In this document: positions 28,518 to 38,219 of the stretch, one piece after another
How positions within the stretch are numbered: the first letter of the stretch is position 1
How the letters are laid out: each line of letters opens with the position of its first letter
Program-made: the position numbers and the translations under genes
The notes under the pieces: generated by a model
What the model was told of the DNA's origin: nothing
The model's input: only the letters and a program-made list of their open reading frames with translations
Database searches by the model: none
NCBI GenBank assembly: GCA_049698695.1
Contig: JBAVYH010000150.1
Span: forward strand, 17,212 to 81,211
Source of the DNA: Bog-375 sp049698695
GTDB taxonomy: Bacteria; Acidobacteriota; Terriglobia; Bryobacterales; Bryobacteraceae
Direction: 5' to 3'
DNA length: 64,000 nucleotides

Positions 28518-28557
28518 GCACGCATTCGTGCGTGCATCGTCGAGATTCGTCTCGACG
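28518..28557. repeat. Twin TTCG-loop hairpins
   Basis: Two adjacent perfect hairpins with TTCG loops. GCACGCA/TGCGTGC lies at 28518-28535 and CGTCGAGA/TCTCGACG at 28538-28557, the latter followed by TTT. They lie just past the Cys-rich gene. They may stabilise or end its transcript, or be a dispersed palindromic element. Confidence 0.65.
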
Positions 28558-28615
28558 TTTCCTCTCCCTGGCAAATCGGTTGCCGGCGCCAGCGGCTCAA
28601 CAGGGGAGTAGCAAA

Positions 28616-28777
28616 TTGCTGATGCGATTTCTGGTCAAGGCAGTGCGCGGGTTGCATTGCACCATCGGCATCAGCACGCCGCCTCCCGAGCAGGAACGCT
28701 TCTACGTATTTGTGTGGCTTGGCATCGGTGTCCTGATGGTGCTGTTCTTCCTCGGCATGCTGTGGGTGATGCAGTGA
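28616..28777 (+). CDS. Small single-pass membrane protein
   Basis: A protein of about 53 residues with the sequence pattern RFLVKAVRGLHCTIGIS, a PPPEQER linker, and a C-terminal helix FVWLGIGVLMVLFFLGMLWVM. The frame is longer upstream, but GGGGAG (28603-28608) lies 7 bases before a TTG at 28616 and 13 before ATG 28622, so one of these is the start. No function is known. A basic, Cys-containing cytosolic face (N-in) is plausible. It sits between the Cys-rich protein and the methyltransferase in one orientation. Confidence 0.55.
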   Translation: MLMRFLVKAVRGLHCTIGISTPPPEQERFYVFVWLGIGVLMVLFFLGMLWVMQ

Positions 28778-28782
28778 GCTTC

Positions 28783-28807
28783 GGAGCCGCGGCCGTGAGG
28801 GAGCGGT
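28783..28807 (+). repeat. Dispersed GGAGCCGCG-type repeat, single arm
   Basis: Starts GGAGCCGCGGCCGTGAG and ends GGAGCGGT. It matches the right arm of the large hairpin at 41261-41314 at all but a few positions, so the element recurs. Confidence 0.6.
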
Positions 28808-28856
28808 ACCCAATAAGTCGGCGTGCGTCTTTCCAGTAAAGGAGCAAATTGGACCC

Positions 28857-29474
28857 ATGAAGCCATTCCTCGCAGCCGTGGCCTTTACCGTGGTGGCACT
28901 GGGGCAGGTGCCGCACCAGCACCACCCGCCGTCATCGGAAGAGTATGCCAAGGTGTTGGAAGACCCGTCGCGGGATGAGTGGCAGAAGCCGCACGAAGTG
29001 GTGATGGCCCTCGAGTTGAAGCCCACCGAAACCGTCGCCGATATTGGTGCCGGCACCGGCTATTTCGCACGGCGTTTCGCCCTCCACGCCGCCAAAGTCT
29101 ACGCCGTCGATATCGACGCCAGGTTGCTCGCCATCGCCGGCGACAAGGCTCCGGCGAATCTGGTCACAGTGCTGTCTGCGCCGGACGACGCTCGGCTGCC
29201 GGCCGATTCCATCGATACGATTTTCTTCTGCGACGTGCTGCATCACATCGAAAACCGCCCGGCGTATTACGCGAAGCTGGCCGCGGCGCTGAAAAAAGGC
29301 GGGCGCATCGTGGTGATCGATTTCTACAAGAAGGATCTGCCTGTGGGACCGCCGCCGGCGATGAAACTCTCAGAGGAGCAAGTGATCGCCGAGTTTCAGC
29401 AGGCCGGATTCGCCCTTTCCAAGCGGCTGCAGATTCTGCCCTACCAATATTTCTTGTTCTTCGAAAAGCGGTAG
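28857..29474 (+). CDS. Class I SAM-dependent methyltransferase with an N-terminal signal-like segment
   Basis: A 205-residue methyltransferase. Motif I is VADIGAGTGYFARRFA (about 60-75), the acidic end of strand 2 is VYAVDIDARLL, motif IV is TIFFCDVLHHIENRP, and the later GGRIVVIDF strand is present. The first 17-19 residues (MKPFLAAVAFTVVALGQ) look like a signal peptide, followed by a His-rich HQHHPPSSEEY stretch. That is odd, because SAM is cytoplasmic. The segment may be an uncleaved membrane anchor. The substrate is unknown. AGGAG lies about 12 bases before the ATG. Confidence 0.82.
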   Translation: MKPFLAAVAFTVVALGQVPHQHHPPSSEEYAKVLEDPSRDEWQKPHEVVMALELKPTETVADIGAGTGYFARRFALHAAKVYAVDIDARLLAIAGDKAPANLVTVLSAPDDARLPADSIDTIFFCDVLHHIENRPAYYAKLAAALKKGGRIVVIDFYKKDLPVGPPPAMKLSEEQVIAEFQQAGFALSKRLQILPYQYFLFFEKR

Positions 29475-29478
29475 GTAA

Positions 29479-29505
29479 GTGGGGCAGGCGCTTTCGCCTG
29501 CCAAC
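29479..29505 (+). repeat. 27-base palindromic repeat, copy A
   Basis: Arms GGCAGGCG and CGCCTGCC around CTTT, flanked by GTGG and AAC. It lies just after the methyltransferase stop. It is identical to the unit at 31124-31150. Confidence 0.85.
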
Positions 29506-29574
29506 GGACCACAGTCTCCTCGGCGGGCAGCGAGCGGCGCTACCAAGCGGGCCTCGACACAGCTTGCTACCCGC

Positions 29575-30051
29575 TTAAAACGGCACGTCGTCGTCGGTGA
29601 TGCCCTGGTTCATGTCGTCGGGCGGGGCTGGGGGCGCGCCGGCTTGCGGGCGGCCGGTCGCGCGGGGCATCGATACCACGCGTTCCCCTTCACCGCCGGG
29701 AGCGCCGCCGCCTTCGCCGCGGCTGCTCAGCAGAATCAGGTCTTCGCAAATCACCTCGGTGGTGTAGCGCTTCTGGCCGTCTTTATCGTCCCAGCTTCGC
29801 GTCTGCAAGCGCCCTTCGATGTAGACGTGGGTACCCTTGGTCAGATAGTTGGCGCGGTTTTCGGAACGCCACAGCACGCAGCGGTGCCACTCGGTTTCTT
29901 CCTTCCACTCGCCCGTCTGCTGGTCCTTCCACCGCCGGTTGGTGGCCACGGTGAAATTGGAGACCGCCGTGCCGGATTGCGTGTACTTGGTCTCGGCATC
30001 CTTGCCGAGATTTCCCAGCAATATGACTTTGTTGACGCTTCGGGTTGCCAT
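29575..30051 (-). CDS. ssb: Single-stranded DNA-binding protein
   Basis: Binds ssDNA in replication, recombination and repair. The 158-residue product has the OB fold (VNKVILLGNLGKDAETKYTQSGTAVSNFTVATNRRW, WHRCVLWRSENRANYLTKGTHVYIEGRLQTRSW). A Gly/Pro-rich linker follows, then the acidic tip DDDVPF that recruits partner proteins. The length is typical. It is not next to rpsF or rpsR, as in many bacteria. The gene stands between the ECF operon and the repeat-containing gap. Confidence 0.95.
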   Translation of the reverse strand: MATRSVNKVILLGNLGKDAETKYTQSGTAVSNFTVATNRRWKDQQTGEWKEETEWHRCVLWRSENRANYLTKGTHVYIEGRLQTRSWDDKDGQKRYTTEVICEDLILLSSRGEGGGAPGGEGERVVSMPRATGRPQAGAPPAPPDDMNQGITDDDVPF

Positions 30052-30168
30052 CTTATCCTGAACTGTATCACAACCCGCGGCCGCAAACCGGGACGGGCTC
30101 GAATTTCGCCGCTCTTGCGAAACTTCGTGCCTGTACGCGGTTTGAGCCGGCGGCCACCGAGCCGGCCG

Positions 30169-30948
30169 CTACTGCACAACGTGCGCCGTCAGCACGACGA
30201 ACAACGCCTGGTCGTGCGACACGCCAATCCGCCCGACCACCACTTTCTCACCCTCTTTGACGTCCACGCTTGCGTTGAGGTTCAAGGGGTGGCCAAGGTC
30301 GGGCCAACGGATGGACGCCTCCATGCCGTCCAGCCGCACTGTCGATCCATCTTGAGCCAGCCCGACACGGCGAATCATAAAGTGGGTCAGGACTACTGTT
30401 CCAGGGCCAGGGCCGGTCGCTCCGCTCTCGCTGTTGGCCGCCGCCAATTCCCCGGTGCGGGAGCGCAACTCGATCAGATCCACCTGCCGGTAATTCTTGA
30501 ATGGAAACGCGCCCTTGAGTTGAGTCACCACACTCTCCAGTTCCTTGGGAACGGGGTTGCCCAAGCCGCTTTCGGCGTCGCTGCCCATTATCAGGTTGAC
30601 CGTCAACTCGATGTTCTTCGGCGCCGCCGACGGCACGTCCAACTGCTTGACGGCGTCCTCAATCACCGCCATCGCGCCTTTTTCCGCGGTAACGGCGATG
30701 GCGCGCATCTGGATATTCTCGTTTCCCTGTCCGCCAAGAGCGCGCACGAGGGCCATCACCGGCCCAGGATCGGCATATTTCAATACGAAGAGCTTTTCCA
30801 CGGAGGCGGCCCTCTTCGCCAGCCGCTCTTCCACCATCCGGTTCACCTGTTCGTCCGACACAGCGGGCGGTTTCGTTTGAGCGTTCTTGTTATCCTGCGC
30901 CGCCCAAGACAAGGCAGCCAGCATCAGTACGGCAGCGATTCGTTTCAT
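30169..30948 (-). CDS. Exported protein with a secretin N-domain-like segment
   Basis: A 259-residue protein with a signal peptide (MKRIAAVLMLAALSWAAQ). Residues about 50-115 (EKLFVLKYADPGPVMALVRALG...RAIAVTAEKGAMAVIEDAVKQLDVP) resemble the N1-type domain of secretins. No secretin barrel follows, so this is not an outer-membrane pore by itself. The C-terminal half looks beta-rich, with no family recognised. ATG 30948 overlaps the anti-sigma stop by four bases, so it is the third gene of the ECF operon and a possible target or partner of that system. Confidence 0.7.
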   Translation of the reverse strand: MKRIAAVLMLAALSWAAQDNKNAQTKPPAVSDEQVNRMVEERLAKRAASVEKLFVLKYADPGPVMALVRALGGQGNENIQMRAIAVTAEKGAMAVIEDAVKQLDVPSAAPKNIELTVNLIMGSDAESGLGNPVPKELESVVTQLKGAFPFKNYRQVDLIELRSRTGELAAANSESGATGPGPGTVVLTHFMIRRVGLAQDGSTVRLDGMEASIRWPDLGHPLNLNASVDVKEGEKVVVGRIGVSHDQALFVVLTAHVVQ

Positions 30949-31580
30949 CGTTCTTCTCCCTTTTCTTCGAATAGCCAATAGATCACTACGTTCGGGTCGT
31001 CGGTCGCCAGTTGCACCATGCGCACCGGGGAATCCTCGACGGGCCGCGAGAGAACTGGATCGACCTCGTGGTTGACAGACGAAAGCGTCTGTCCCACTGT
31101 GCCGACGGACGATTCGTAAACGAGTGGGGCAGGCGCTTTCGCCTGCCAACCGGTTTTTTCACGGCTTCTGGGGCGCCTGTTACTTCCAGACTCGCGCTGC
31201 GCCACCCGTTCCTCCGGCGGCGCGACAGCCACTACCCGCGGCGTCTCCGGCGCGGGCAAAACGTTCGGCCTCACCACCAACCAGACCACCCACGCCGCCG
31301 CGGCGACAGCCAGCCCGGCCGCCCAAGCCCACGCCACCCGCCGTTGCGGCGGTTTCGCCAACTCCGCCAGCACGCGCTCGCGCACGGCCGCATAGTGCGC
31401 CGCCACCAGCGGTTCCGCATGCACTTCGCGCAATCCATCGAGCTCCAGGCGCAGATCCGCCGCCAGAGCGCTACACGCCGCACACTTGCTCAAGTGCCGT
31501 TCCACGGCGTCCGCTTCACTCGTTTCCAGGTCGCCGCCGGCAAACAGCGCGACCCGCTCTTCCCACCGCGCACAACTCAT
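30945..31580 (-). CDS. Zinc-finger anti-sigma factor
   Basis: Membrane-bound partner of the ECF sigma factor encoded just upstream. The 211-residue protein has an N-terminal anti-sigma zinc finger, H29xxxC33xxC36 (ERHLSKCAACSALA), and one transmembrane helix at about 83-103. The C-terminal extracytoplasmic part is unconserved. That part contains two peptides that are exact translations of palindromic repeats: WQAKAPAP (~145-152) and VGQTLSSVN (~162-170). Start (31580) and stop (30945) both overlap neighbours by four bases. The reading frame runs through both repeats undisturbed. Confidence 0.88.
   Translation of the reverse strand: MSCARWEERVALFAGGDLETSEADAVERHLSKCAACSALAADLRLELDGLREVHAEPLVAAHYAAVRERVLAELAKPPQRRVAWAWAAGLAVAAAAWVVWLVVRPNVLPAPETPRVVAVAPPEERVAQRESGSNRRPRSREKTGWQAKAPAPLVYESSVGTVGQTLSSVNHEVDPVLSRPVEDSPVRMVQLATDDPNVVIYWLFEEKGEER
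31071..31097 (-). repeat. 27-base palindromic repeat, copy B, in frame in the anti-sigma gene
   Basis: Arms GACAGACG and CGTCTGTC around a CTTT loop, in opposite orientation to copy C. Two stem pairs differ from copy A, and both are compensated. On the - strand it encodes VGQTLSSVN. Confidence 0.85.
31124..31150 (+). repeat. 27-base palindromic repeat, copy C, in frame in the anti-sigma gene
   Basis: Identical to the copy at 29479-29505. It pairs head-on with copy B, 26 bases away, as in a two-unit BIME. It encodes WQAKAPAP in the anti-sigma frame. Confidence 0.85.
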
Positions 31581-32158
31581 AAGCGCCTCCGCGAATAGCG
31601 CTCTACAAAATCCCGCATCTTCAGGCGGGCCTTGGAAATCTGCGACCGCACCGTGACCACGCTCGATCCCAACACGCCCGCCACCTCCGCGGTCGAGAGC
31701 CCTTCCAGATCCCGCAGCACCAGCGCCGCGCGTTCCTTTTCGGAGAGCATCCGCAAGCTGCGCAGCAGCAGCGCCCTCCGCTCGGCCTCGCCCGCGCTCT
31801 GCTGCGGATCGCCGCCGTCGGCCAACTCCGCCGCGTCTTCCACCGGAACCGTGCTCAGCCGGCGCCGCCGCGCATCGTGGCACACATTCACCGTCACCCG
31901 GTAAAGCCAGGCGGCCAGGTTGCCGGCCTCGATCTTGCCGAGGTTGCGGTAGAGCCGCAGGAACACTTCCTGCGAAGCGTCCTGGGCGTCTTCAAGATTT
32001 CCCGCCAGACGGTAGGCCGTCCCCAGCACCAGGCGTTCATGGCGGCGCATCAGTAGATCGAATGCCGCCCGGTCGCCGGCGCGTGCGGCTTCGAGCGCGC
32101 TGTCCCGGCCTTCCGGTTCCTCGCCCGCTTCCACCGCCGCCAGCGCCAGAGTTTTCAT
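31577..32158 (-). CDS. ECF RNA polymerase sigma factor
   Basis: A 193-residue group-4 sigma factor. Region 2 is about residues 30-95 (FDLLMRRHERLVLGTAYRLAGNLEDAQDASQEVFLRLYRNL...LAAWLYRVTVNVCHDARRRR). Region 4 is about 130-185 (LRMLSEKERAALVLRDLEGLSTAEVAGVLGSSVVTVRSQISKARLKM). It starts a three-gene leftward operon (sigma, zinc-finger anti-sigma, secretin-N-like exported protein), linked by two four-base overlaps. That gene order implies a trans-envelope signal controlling the sigma factor. Its promoter must be in 32159-32322, facing the symporter gene. Confidence 0.92.
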   Translation of the reverse strand: MKTLALAAVEAGEEPEGRDSALEAARAGDRAAFDLLMRRHERLVLGTAYRLAGNLEDAQDASQEVFLRLYRNLGKIEAGNLAAWLYRVTVNVCHDARRRRLSTVPVEDAAELADGGDPQQSAGEAERRALLLRSLRMLSEKERAALVLRDLEGLSTAEVAGVLGSSVVTVRSQISKARLKMRDFVERYSRRRL

Positions 32159-32322
32159 CCTCTATCAGATAAACTGCCGGCACGCCTAAAGCGTGGATGC
32201 GATTTTCGGTCGAAATGTCCTCGCCGGGCCAGTGAGCCGACTGCGCATCCGCCAGCTTCGCCGCTCCGGAAGGTTGCTGCGCCCACAGCCAATCCACGCT
32301 ACACTGGCCCCTAGACCTTTCC

Positions 32323-33834
<1,512 letters not shown>

Positions 33835-33858
33835 TGGGGCCAATGCCCGGCTGGCCGT

Positions 33859-34413
33859 TCAGGCTTCGCCAAGCTTCGGTGTTCGCAATCGATGGAGCAG
33901 GAAAATGCCACTGGCCAGCATAAAGGGGGCGGTTACGGTCCCCGGAAAGTAGCGCCATTCGAGCAGACTGAGGGTAATGTGGCTGAGTCCGTTCAGAACG
34001 CCCCCAAAGAGAGCGAAGAAGATGACGATTACGTAGGCCTCTGATCGTTCGCAGTAGACTCCCACGGCGCTGAGCGCGAACACCACCAGCCAGACCAGAT
34101 TGAAGACGAGAAAGCGCCGTCCGCTCCACTGAATCCCGAACAAACCGGGAAAGTCAATATAGAATCTCGTCAAGTATTCTTCCGAGAAATGAAGGCAGAA
34201 TAGTCCGAGCGACAGGAGGTAGAGCCACAGAATCCGTTCGCGGCACCCCTGCCAGTGCCAAAAAAGCCAAAGCAGATACGCGACGACCAATCCAACGCTC
34301 AGGCCTGCGGTCGCTCGTCCCAACCACACGGCGTTGAACGCAATTCCCATTGCGCTCAGACCGCCTGCGAAGAGGCGGCGGCGAAAACCGATGTTATGCG
34401 CTATGTCAGACAT
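33859..34413 (-). CDS. HXXEE-domain membrane protein
   Basis: A 184-residue protein with about five to six membrane segments. CLHFSEEYLTRF contains the H-x-x-E-E motif, and GLSHITLSLLEWRYFPGTVTAPFMLASGIFLLHRL matches the second conserved block of the family. Function is unknown. The conserved His/Glu residues in the membrane suggest a metal site. It converges on the POT symporter gene and diverges from dnaE. Codon use and GC look slightly lower than in neighbours, a weak sign of a different origin. Confidence 0.75.
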   Translation of the reverse strand: MSDIAHNIGFRRRLFAGGLSAMGIAFNAVWLGRATAGLSVGLVVAYLLWLFWHWQGCRERILWLYLLSLGLFCLHFSEEYLTRFYIDFPGLFGIQWSGRRFLVFNLVWLVVFALSAVGVYCERSEAYVIVIFFALFGGVLNGLSHITLSLLEWRYFPGTVTAPFMLASGIFLLHRLRTPKLGEA

Positions 34414-34616
34414 GCCGGGGGCGCGTCAGCGTGGATAATGTAGCACACAAACGCGACGCGACGAACACGATGCGAAGCATTGCAGGGCCGCAATTTCATT
34501 CTGCTCGGAACAGAAATACCCGCGCCGCGCAACTCCTCCGGCGCTAAAATAAGACTATTCCTGCTTCCCCCGAGAGCCGGGCGTGTGCCTGGGTTAGAGG
34601 AGCCGAAAAGGAAAGA

Positions 34617-37600
34617 ATGCCCTTCGTCCATCTGCATTGCCATACCGACTACTCGCTGCTGGACGGGGCGTGCGATATCGACCGGTTGATGCAGCTCGCC
34701 GTCGAGCAGAAGATGCCGGCGGTGGCCATGACCGATCACGGCAATCTGTTCGGCGCGGTGAAATTCTATAATGCCGCCAGGAACGCCGGCGTGCATCCCG
34801 TCATCGGCTGCGAGATGTACGTGGCGCGCCAGGGCCATAAGTCGCGCTCCGAAGGCGATGGCTACAACCACCTGGTGCTTTTGTGCGAAAACCAGGAGGG
34901 CTACCGAAACCTCATCAAGCTGGTTTCGACCGGCTATCTCGACGGCTTCTATTACAAGCCGCGCGTCGATCTGGACCTGCTGGCGCAGCATTCCAAGGGG
35001 CTGATCGCGCTCTCGGCCTGCCTCAAGGGTCAAATCGCGGAGACGATTCTTTCCGACCAGTACGACGAAGCCAAACGTGTGGCCTTCACTTACGCCGATA
35101 TCTTCGGCAAGAACAATTACTTTCTCGAAGTCCAGGACCATCACCTGGATCAGGACAAGCGGCTCATCCCGCAGGTGAACCGGCTTTCGCAGGAGACCGG
35201 CCTCGCGCTGGTAGTCACCAACGATTCGCACTACCTGCGCCGTGAAGACGCGCGCGCGCACGAGATCCTGCTGTGCATCCAGACCGGCAAGATGATGAGC
35301 GATCCCAACCGGATGCGCTGGAACACGCCGGACTTCTATCTGAAATCGCGCGATGAAATGATGGAGCTGTTCGGCGAGCTCCCGGACGCGCTCGATCGCA
35401 CCTGGGAGATCGCCCAGCGCTGCAACGTCACGCTCGAAAAAGTCAAGGAGCCGTTCCCCAAGTTCGACGTTCCCGAGCAGCACACCACCGACACTTATTT
35501 CGAATATGTCGCGCGCCAGGGGTTTGAAAAGCGCCGGCCGCGCCTCGAAGCGATGCGCGCCAAGGGCATCCTCAAGCACGACCTCGCGGAATACGCCGAG
35601 CGCCTCGACCGCGAAATCCGGATGATCCAGTCGATGAAGTTTTCCAGCTATTTTCTGATCGTCTGGGACTTCATCCGCTTCGCCCGCTCGCAAAGCATTC
35701 CGGTTGGGCCGGGGCGCGGCTCGGCCGCCGGCAGCCTGGTAGGCTACTCGATGGCGATCACCGATATCGACCCGCTCCAGTACGGGCTGCTGTTTGAGCG
35801 CTTCCTCAACCCGGAGCGCGTCAGCCTGCCCGATATCGACATCGACTTCTGCATGAACCGCCGCGGCGAGGTGATCCACTACGTCACCGAAAAATACGGC
35901 CGCGAGCAGGTGGCGCAGATCATCACCTTCAACACGCTGGGCGCGCGCGCCGCCATCAAGGACGTGGGCCGAGTGCTTGAAATACCGTACGCGGACGTCG
36001 ACAAGCTCACCAAGCTCGTCCCCGGCGTGCTCAATATTTCGCTCGAAGACGCTATCAAGCAGGAACCGGGCTTCGCCGAGGCTCGCAAAGATCCGCGCAT
36101 AGATGAAGTTCTGAAAGTCGCCCTGCGCCTGGAGGGCCTTTCGCGCAACTGCTCGGTGCACGCGGCGGGGGTGGTGATCTCGCCGCAGCCGCTCAAGGAA
36201 CTGGTGCCGCTCTACAAAACGAACCGCGATGAAATTGTCACCCAGTTCGATATGAACGGCCTCGAGAAGCTGTCGCTGCTCAAGATGGATTTCCTTGGGC
36301 TTACCACGCTGACGCTGATCGAAGACGCCCTCCGCCTCATCAAGAAGCGGCACGGCGTGGAGCTCGTCCCCGAGGATTTGCCGCTCGACGATGCGGCCAC
36401 TTACGAGATCTTCTGCAAGGGTTTCACCAGCGGCGTATTCCAGTTCGAATCGCAGGGGATGCGCGACATTCTGCTCCGCTACAAGCCGAGCCGGCTGGAG
36501 GATTTGACCGCGCTCAACGCGCTCTACCGCCCTGGCCCGATTCAGGGCGGCATGGTGGACGATTTTATCGAGCGCAAGTGGGGCCGCCGCGCCGTACAGT
36601 ACGATCTGCCGGAGCTGAAAGAGCTGCTCGAAGAAACCTACGGCGTAATCGTCTACCAGGAACAGGTGATGCAGATTTCCAACCGCTTGGCCGGCTATTC
36701 GCTGGGCGAAGCCGATCTGCTGCGCCGCGCCATGGGCAAGAAGAAGGCCGAAGCGATGGCCAAGGAGCGCGAGCACTTCATCCAGGGCGCGGTGGCGCGC
36801 GGCTTCCCGCAGCGCAAGGTCGAGAAGATTTTCGATTTGATGGAGCAGTTCGCCGGCTACGGATTCAACAAGTCGCATTCCGCCGCCTACGCCTTCCTGG
36901 CGTTCGTCACGGCGTACCTGAAAGCCCATTACCCGGTGGATTTCATGGCCGCGCTGCTCACCTCGGAAACCGGCAACACCGCCAAGGTAGTGAAGTACAT
37001 CAACGAATGCCGCGCCATGGGCATCACCATCCTGCCGCCGGACGTGAATCATTCCGAATGGAACTTCACCCCGGACGCGCAGGCGCCCGGCGGAACCGGC
37101 ATCCGCTTCGGGTTGGGCGCGGTGAAGAATCTGGGCCAATCCGCCGTCGAGGCCATCGGCCGCGCCCGCGAGCAGTTGGGCCGATTCCGCACCATCCACC
37201 AGTTCGCTGAAACGGTCGACCTGGGAGCCGTCAACCGGCGCATGATCGAGAGCCTGATTCGCGCCGGCGCCATGGATTCGCTGGAAGGAACGCGTGCGCA
37301 GAAGTTCGCCGCCGTCGAAGGCGCCATGGAAGCGGGCCAGCGCGTTCACCGCGATCGCGAAAGCGGCCAGGCCGGCCTATTCGGCGAGATGATGGGCGGT
37401 GCGGAACCCCACGACCAGCCTCTGCCCAACGTCCCCGATTGGACCGAAAAAGACAAGCTGGCTGGTGAAAAGGAGTTGCTCGGATTCTGGGTGACCGGGC
37501 ACCCGCTGGATCGCTACCAGGAGAAGATCGCCGAGTTGGCTACCCATGACACCGGCAATCTCGAAGGCCTCGGCAAGAATGCCGAGGTTGCCCTGTGCGG

Positions 37601-38084
37601 CGTGCTGCGCGGCATCGCACGCAAACGCAACAAGGAGGGCAAGCCGTGGGTGGCGCTGACCATCGAGGACACGCAGGGGTCGGTGGACGGGATGGTCTTC
37701 GCCTCCAGCTACGAACGCCTCGCCCCGCAGGTGGTGGAAGACCAGGCCGTGCTGGTGCGCGGGCTGATCCTGCCCGAAGAGAATGCACCACCCAAGGTGT
37801 CGGTGCAGGATATCGTACCGCTCGATGTGGCGCGCGTGGATATGCCGTCGGTGATTTCCATCCGCGTCTGGCTGGGCCGCAACGGCGGCACCGATAGAGC
37901 CGCCGCCCTCGACGAACTGTTCAAGCGCAAGCCCGGCGACACCCAGGTGCGCCTCCGCCTGGAAGCCCCGCGCGATTTCTCCGTCCTGCTGGACGTCCCG
38001 GCAAAGGTCCGCCCCGATAAGGAATTCCGCGCCGCCCTGGAAGCCATCTGCGGCGCCGAATGCCTCGAGCGCGTCGCCGGCTAG
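34617..38084 (+). CDS. dnaE: DNA polymerase III subunit alpha
   Basis: Replicative polymerase catalytic subunit. The 1155-residue product begins with a PHP domain (VHLHCHTDYSLLDGACDI, MTDHGNLFG). The palm has GPGRGSAAGSLVGY and the catalytic aspartates in LPDIDIDFCMNRR (about residues 400-412). The helix-hairpin-helix region is near VNHSEWNFTPD, and the OB domain is about 985-1060 (VALCGVLRGIARKRNKEGKPWVALTIED). The length and lack of an N-terminal exonuclease place it in DnaE1 rather than PolC. GGAAAG precedes ATG 34617. Confidence 0.97.
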   Translation: MPFVHLHCHTDYSLLDGACDIDRLMQLAVEQKMPAVAMTDHGNLFGAVKFYNAARNAGVHPVIGCEMYVARQGHKSRSEGDGYNHLVLLCENQEGYRNLIKLVSTGYLDGFYYKPRVDLDLLAQHSKGLIALSACLKGQIAETILSDQYDEAKRVAFTYADIFGKNNYFLEVQDHHLDQDKRLIPQVNRLSQETGLALVVTNDSHYLRREDARAHEILLCIQTGKMMSDPNRMRWNTPDFYLKSRDEMMELFGELPDALDRTWEIAQRCNVTLEKVKEPFPKFDVPEQHTTDTYFEYVARQGFEKRRPRLEAMRAKGILKHDLAEYAERLDREIRMIQSMKFSSYFLIVWDFIRFARSQSIPVGPGRGSAAGSLVGYSMAITDIDPLQYGLLFERFLNPERVSLPDIDIDFCMNRRGEVIHYVTEKYGREQVAQIITFNTLGARAAIKDVGRVLEIPYADVDKLTKLVPGVLNISLEDAIKQEPGFAEARKDPRIDEVLKVALRLEGLSRNCSVHAAGVVISPQPLKELVPLYKTNRDEIVTQFDMNGLEKLSLLKMDFLGLTTLTLIEDALRLIKKRHGVELVPEDLPLDDAATYEIFCKGFTSGVFQFESQGMRDILLRYKPSRLEDLTALNALYRPGPIQGGMVDDFIERKWGRRAVQYDLPELKELLEETYGVIVYQEQVMQISNRLAGYSLGEADLLRRAMGKKKAEAMAKEREHFIQGAVARGFPQRKVEKIFDLMEQFAGYGFNKSHSAAYAFLAFVTAYLKAHYPVDFMAALLTSETGNTAKVVKYINECRAMGITILPPDVNHSEWNFTPDAQAPGGTGIRFGLGAVKNLGQSAVEAIGRAREQLGRFRTIHQFAETVDLGAVNRRMIESLIRAGAMDSLEGTRAQKFAAVEGAMEAGQRVHRDRESGQAGLFGEMMGGAEPHDQPLPNVPDWTEKDKLAGEKELLGFWVTGHPLDRYQEKIAELATHDTGNLEGLGKNAEVALCGVLRGIARKRNKEGKPWVALTIEDTQGSVDGMVFASSYERLAPQVVEDQAVLVRGLILPEENAPPKVSVQDIVPLDVARVDMPSVISIRVWLGRNGGTDRAAALDELFKRKPGDTQVRLRLEAPRDFSVLLDVPAKVRPDKEFRAALEAICGAECLERVAG

Positions 38085-38094
38085 CGAGTGAATT

Positions 38095-38121
38095 GTGCGA
38101 CAGGCGCTTCCGCCTGTCAAC
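38095..38121 (+). repeat. 27-base palindromic repeat, copy D
   Basis: Arms GACAGGCG and CGCCTGTC around CTTC, with GTGC before and AAC after. It lies 11 bases past the dnaE stop. A third stem variant, again fully paired, supports selection on the hairpin. Confidence 0.85.
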
Positions 38122-38173
38122 CTGTCGCAGGCCAGAAAATTCGCTCGCCCAGCGCCTTTCGCAGCCTAACCAT

Positions 38174-38219
38174 TTGACTCATATCTCGTCTCGATATATA
38201 TTGTCAAAACATATATGTC
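38174..38219 (+). promoter_or_regulatory. Promoter and PadR-type operator overlapping the start codon
   Basis: TTGACT (38174-38179), 17-base spacer, TATATT (38197-38202). The dyad GATATATA...ATATATGTC (38193-38219) spans the -10 box and the ATG at 38215. A transcript starting about 38209 would have a leader of only about six bases. Confidence 0.75.

Noticed and set aside
34401..37349. 982-codon frame antisense to dnaE
   Set aside because: Same reason. The sense strand is a full-length, motif-complete polymerase.
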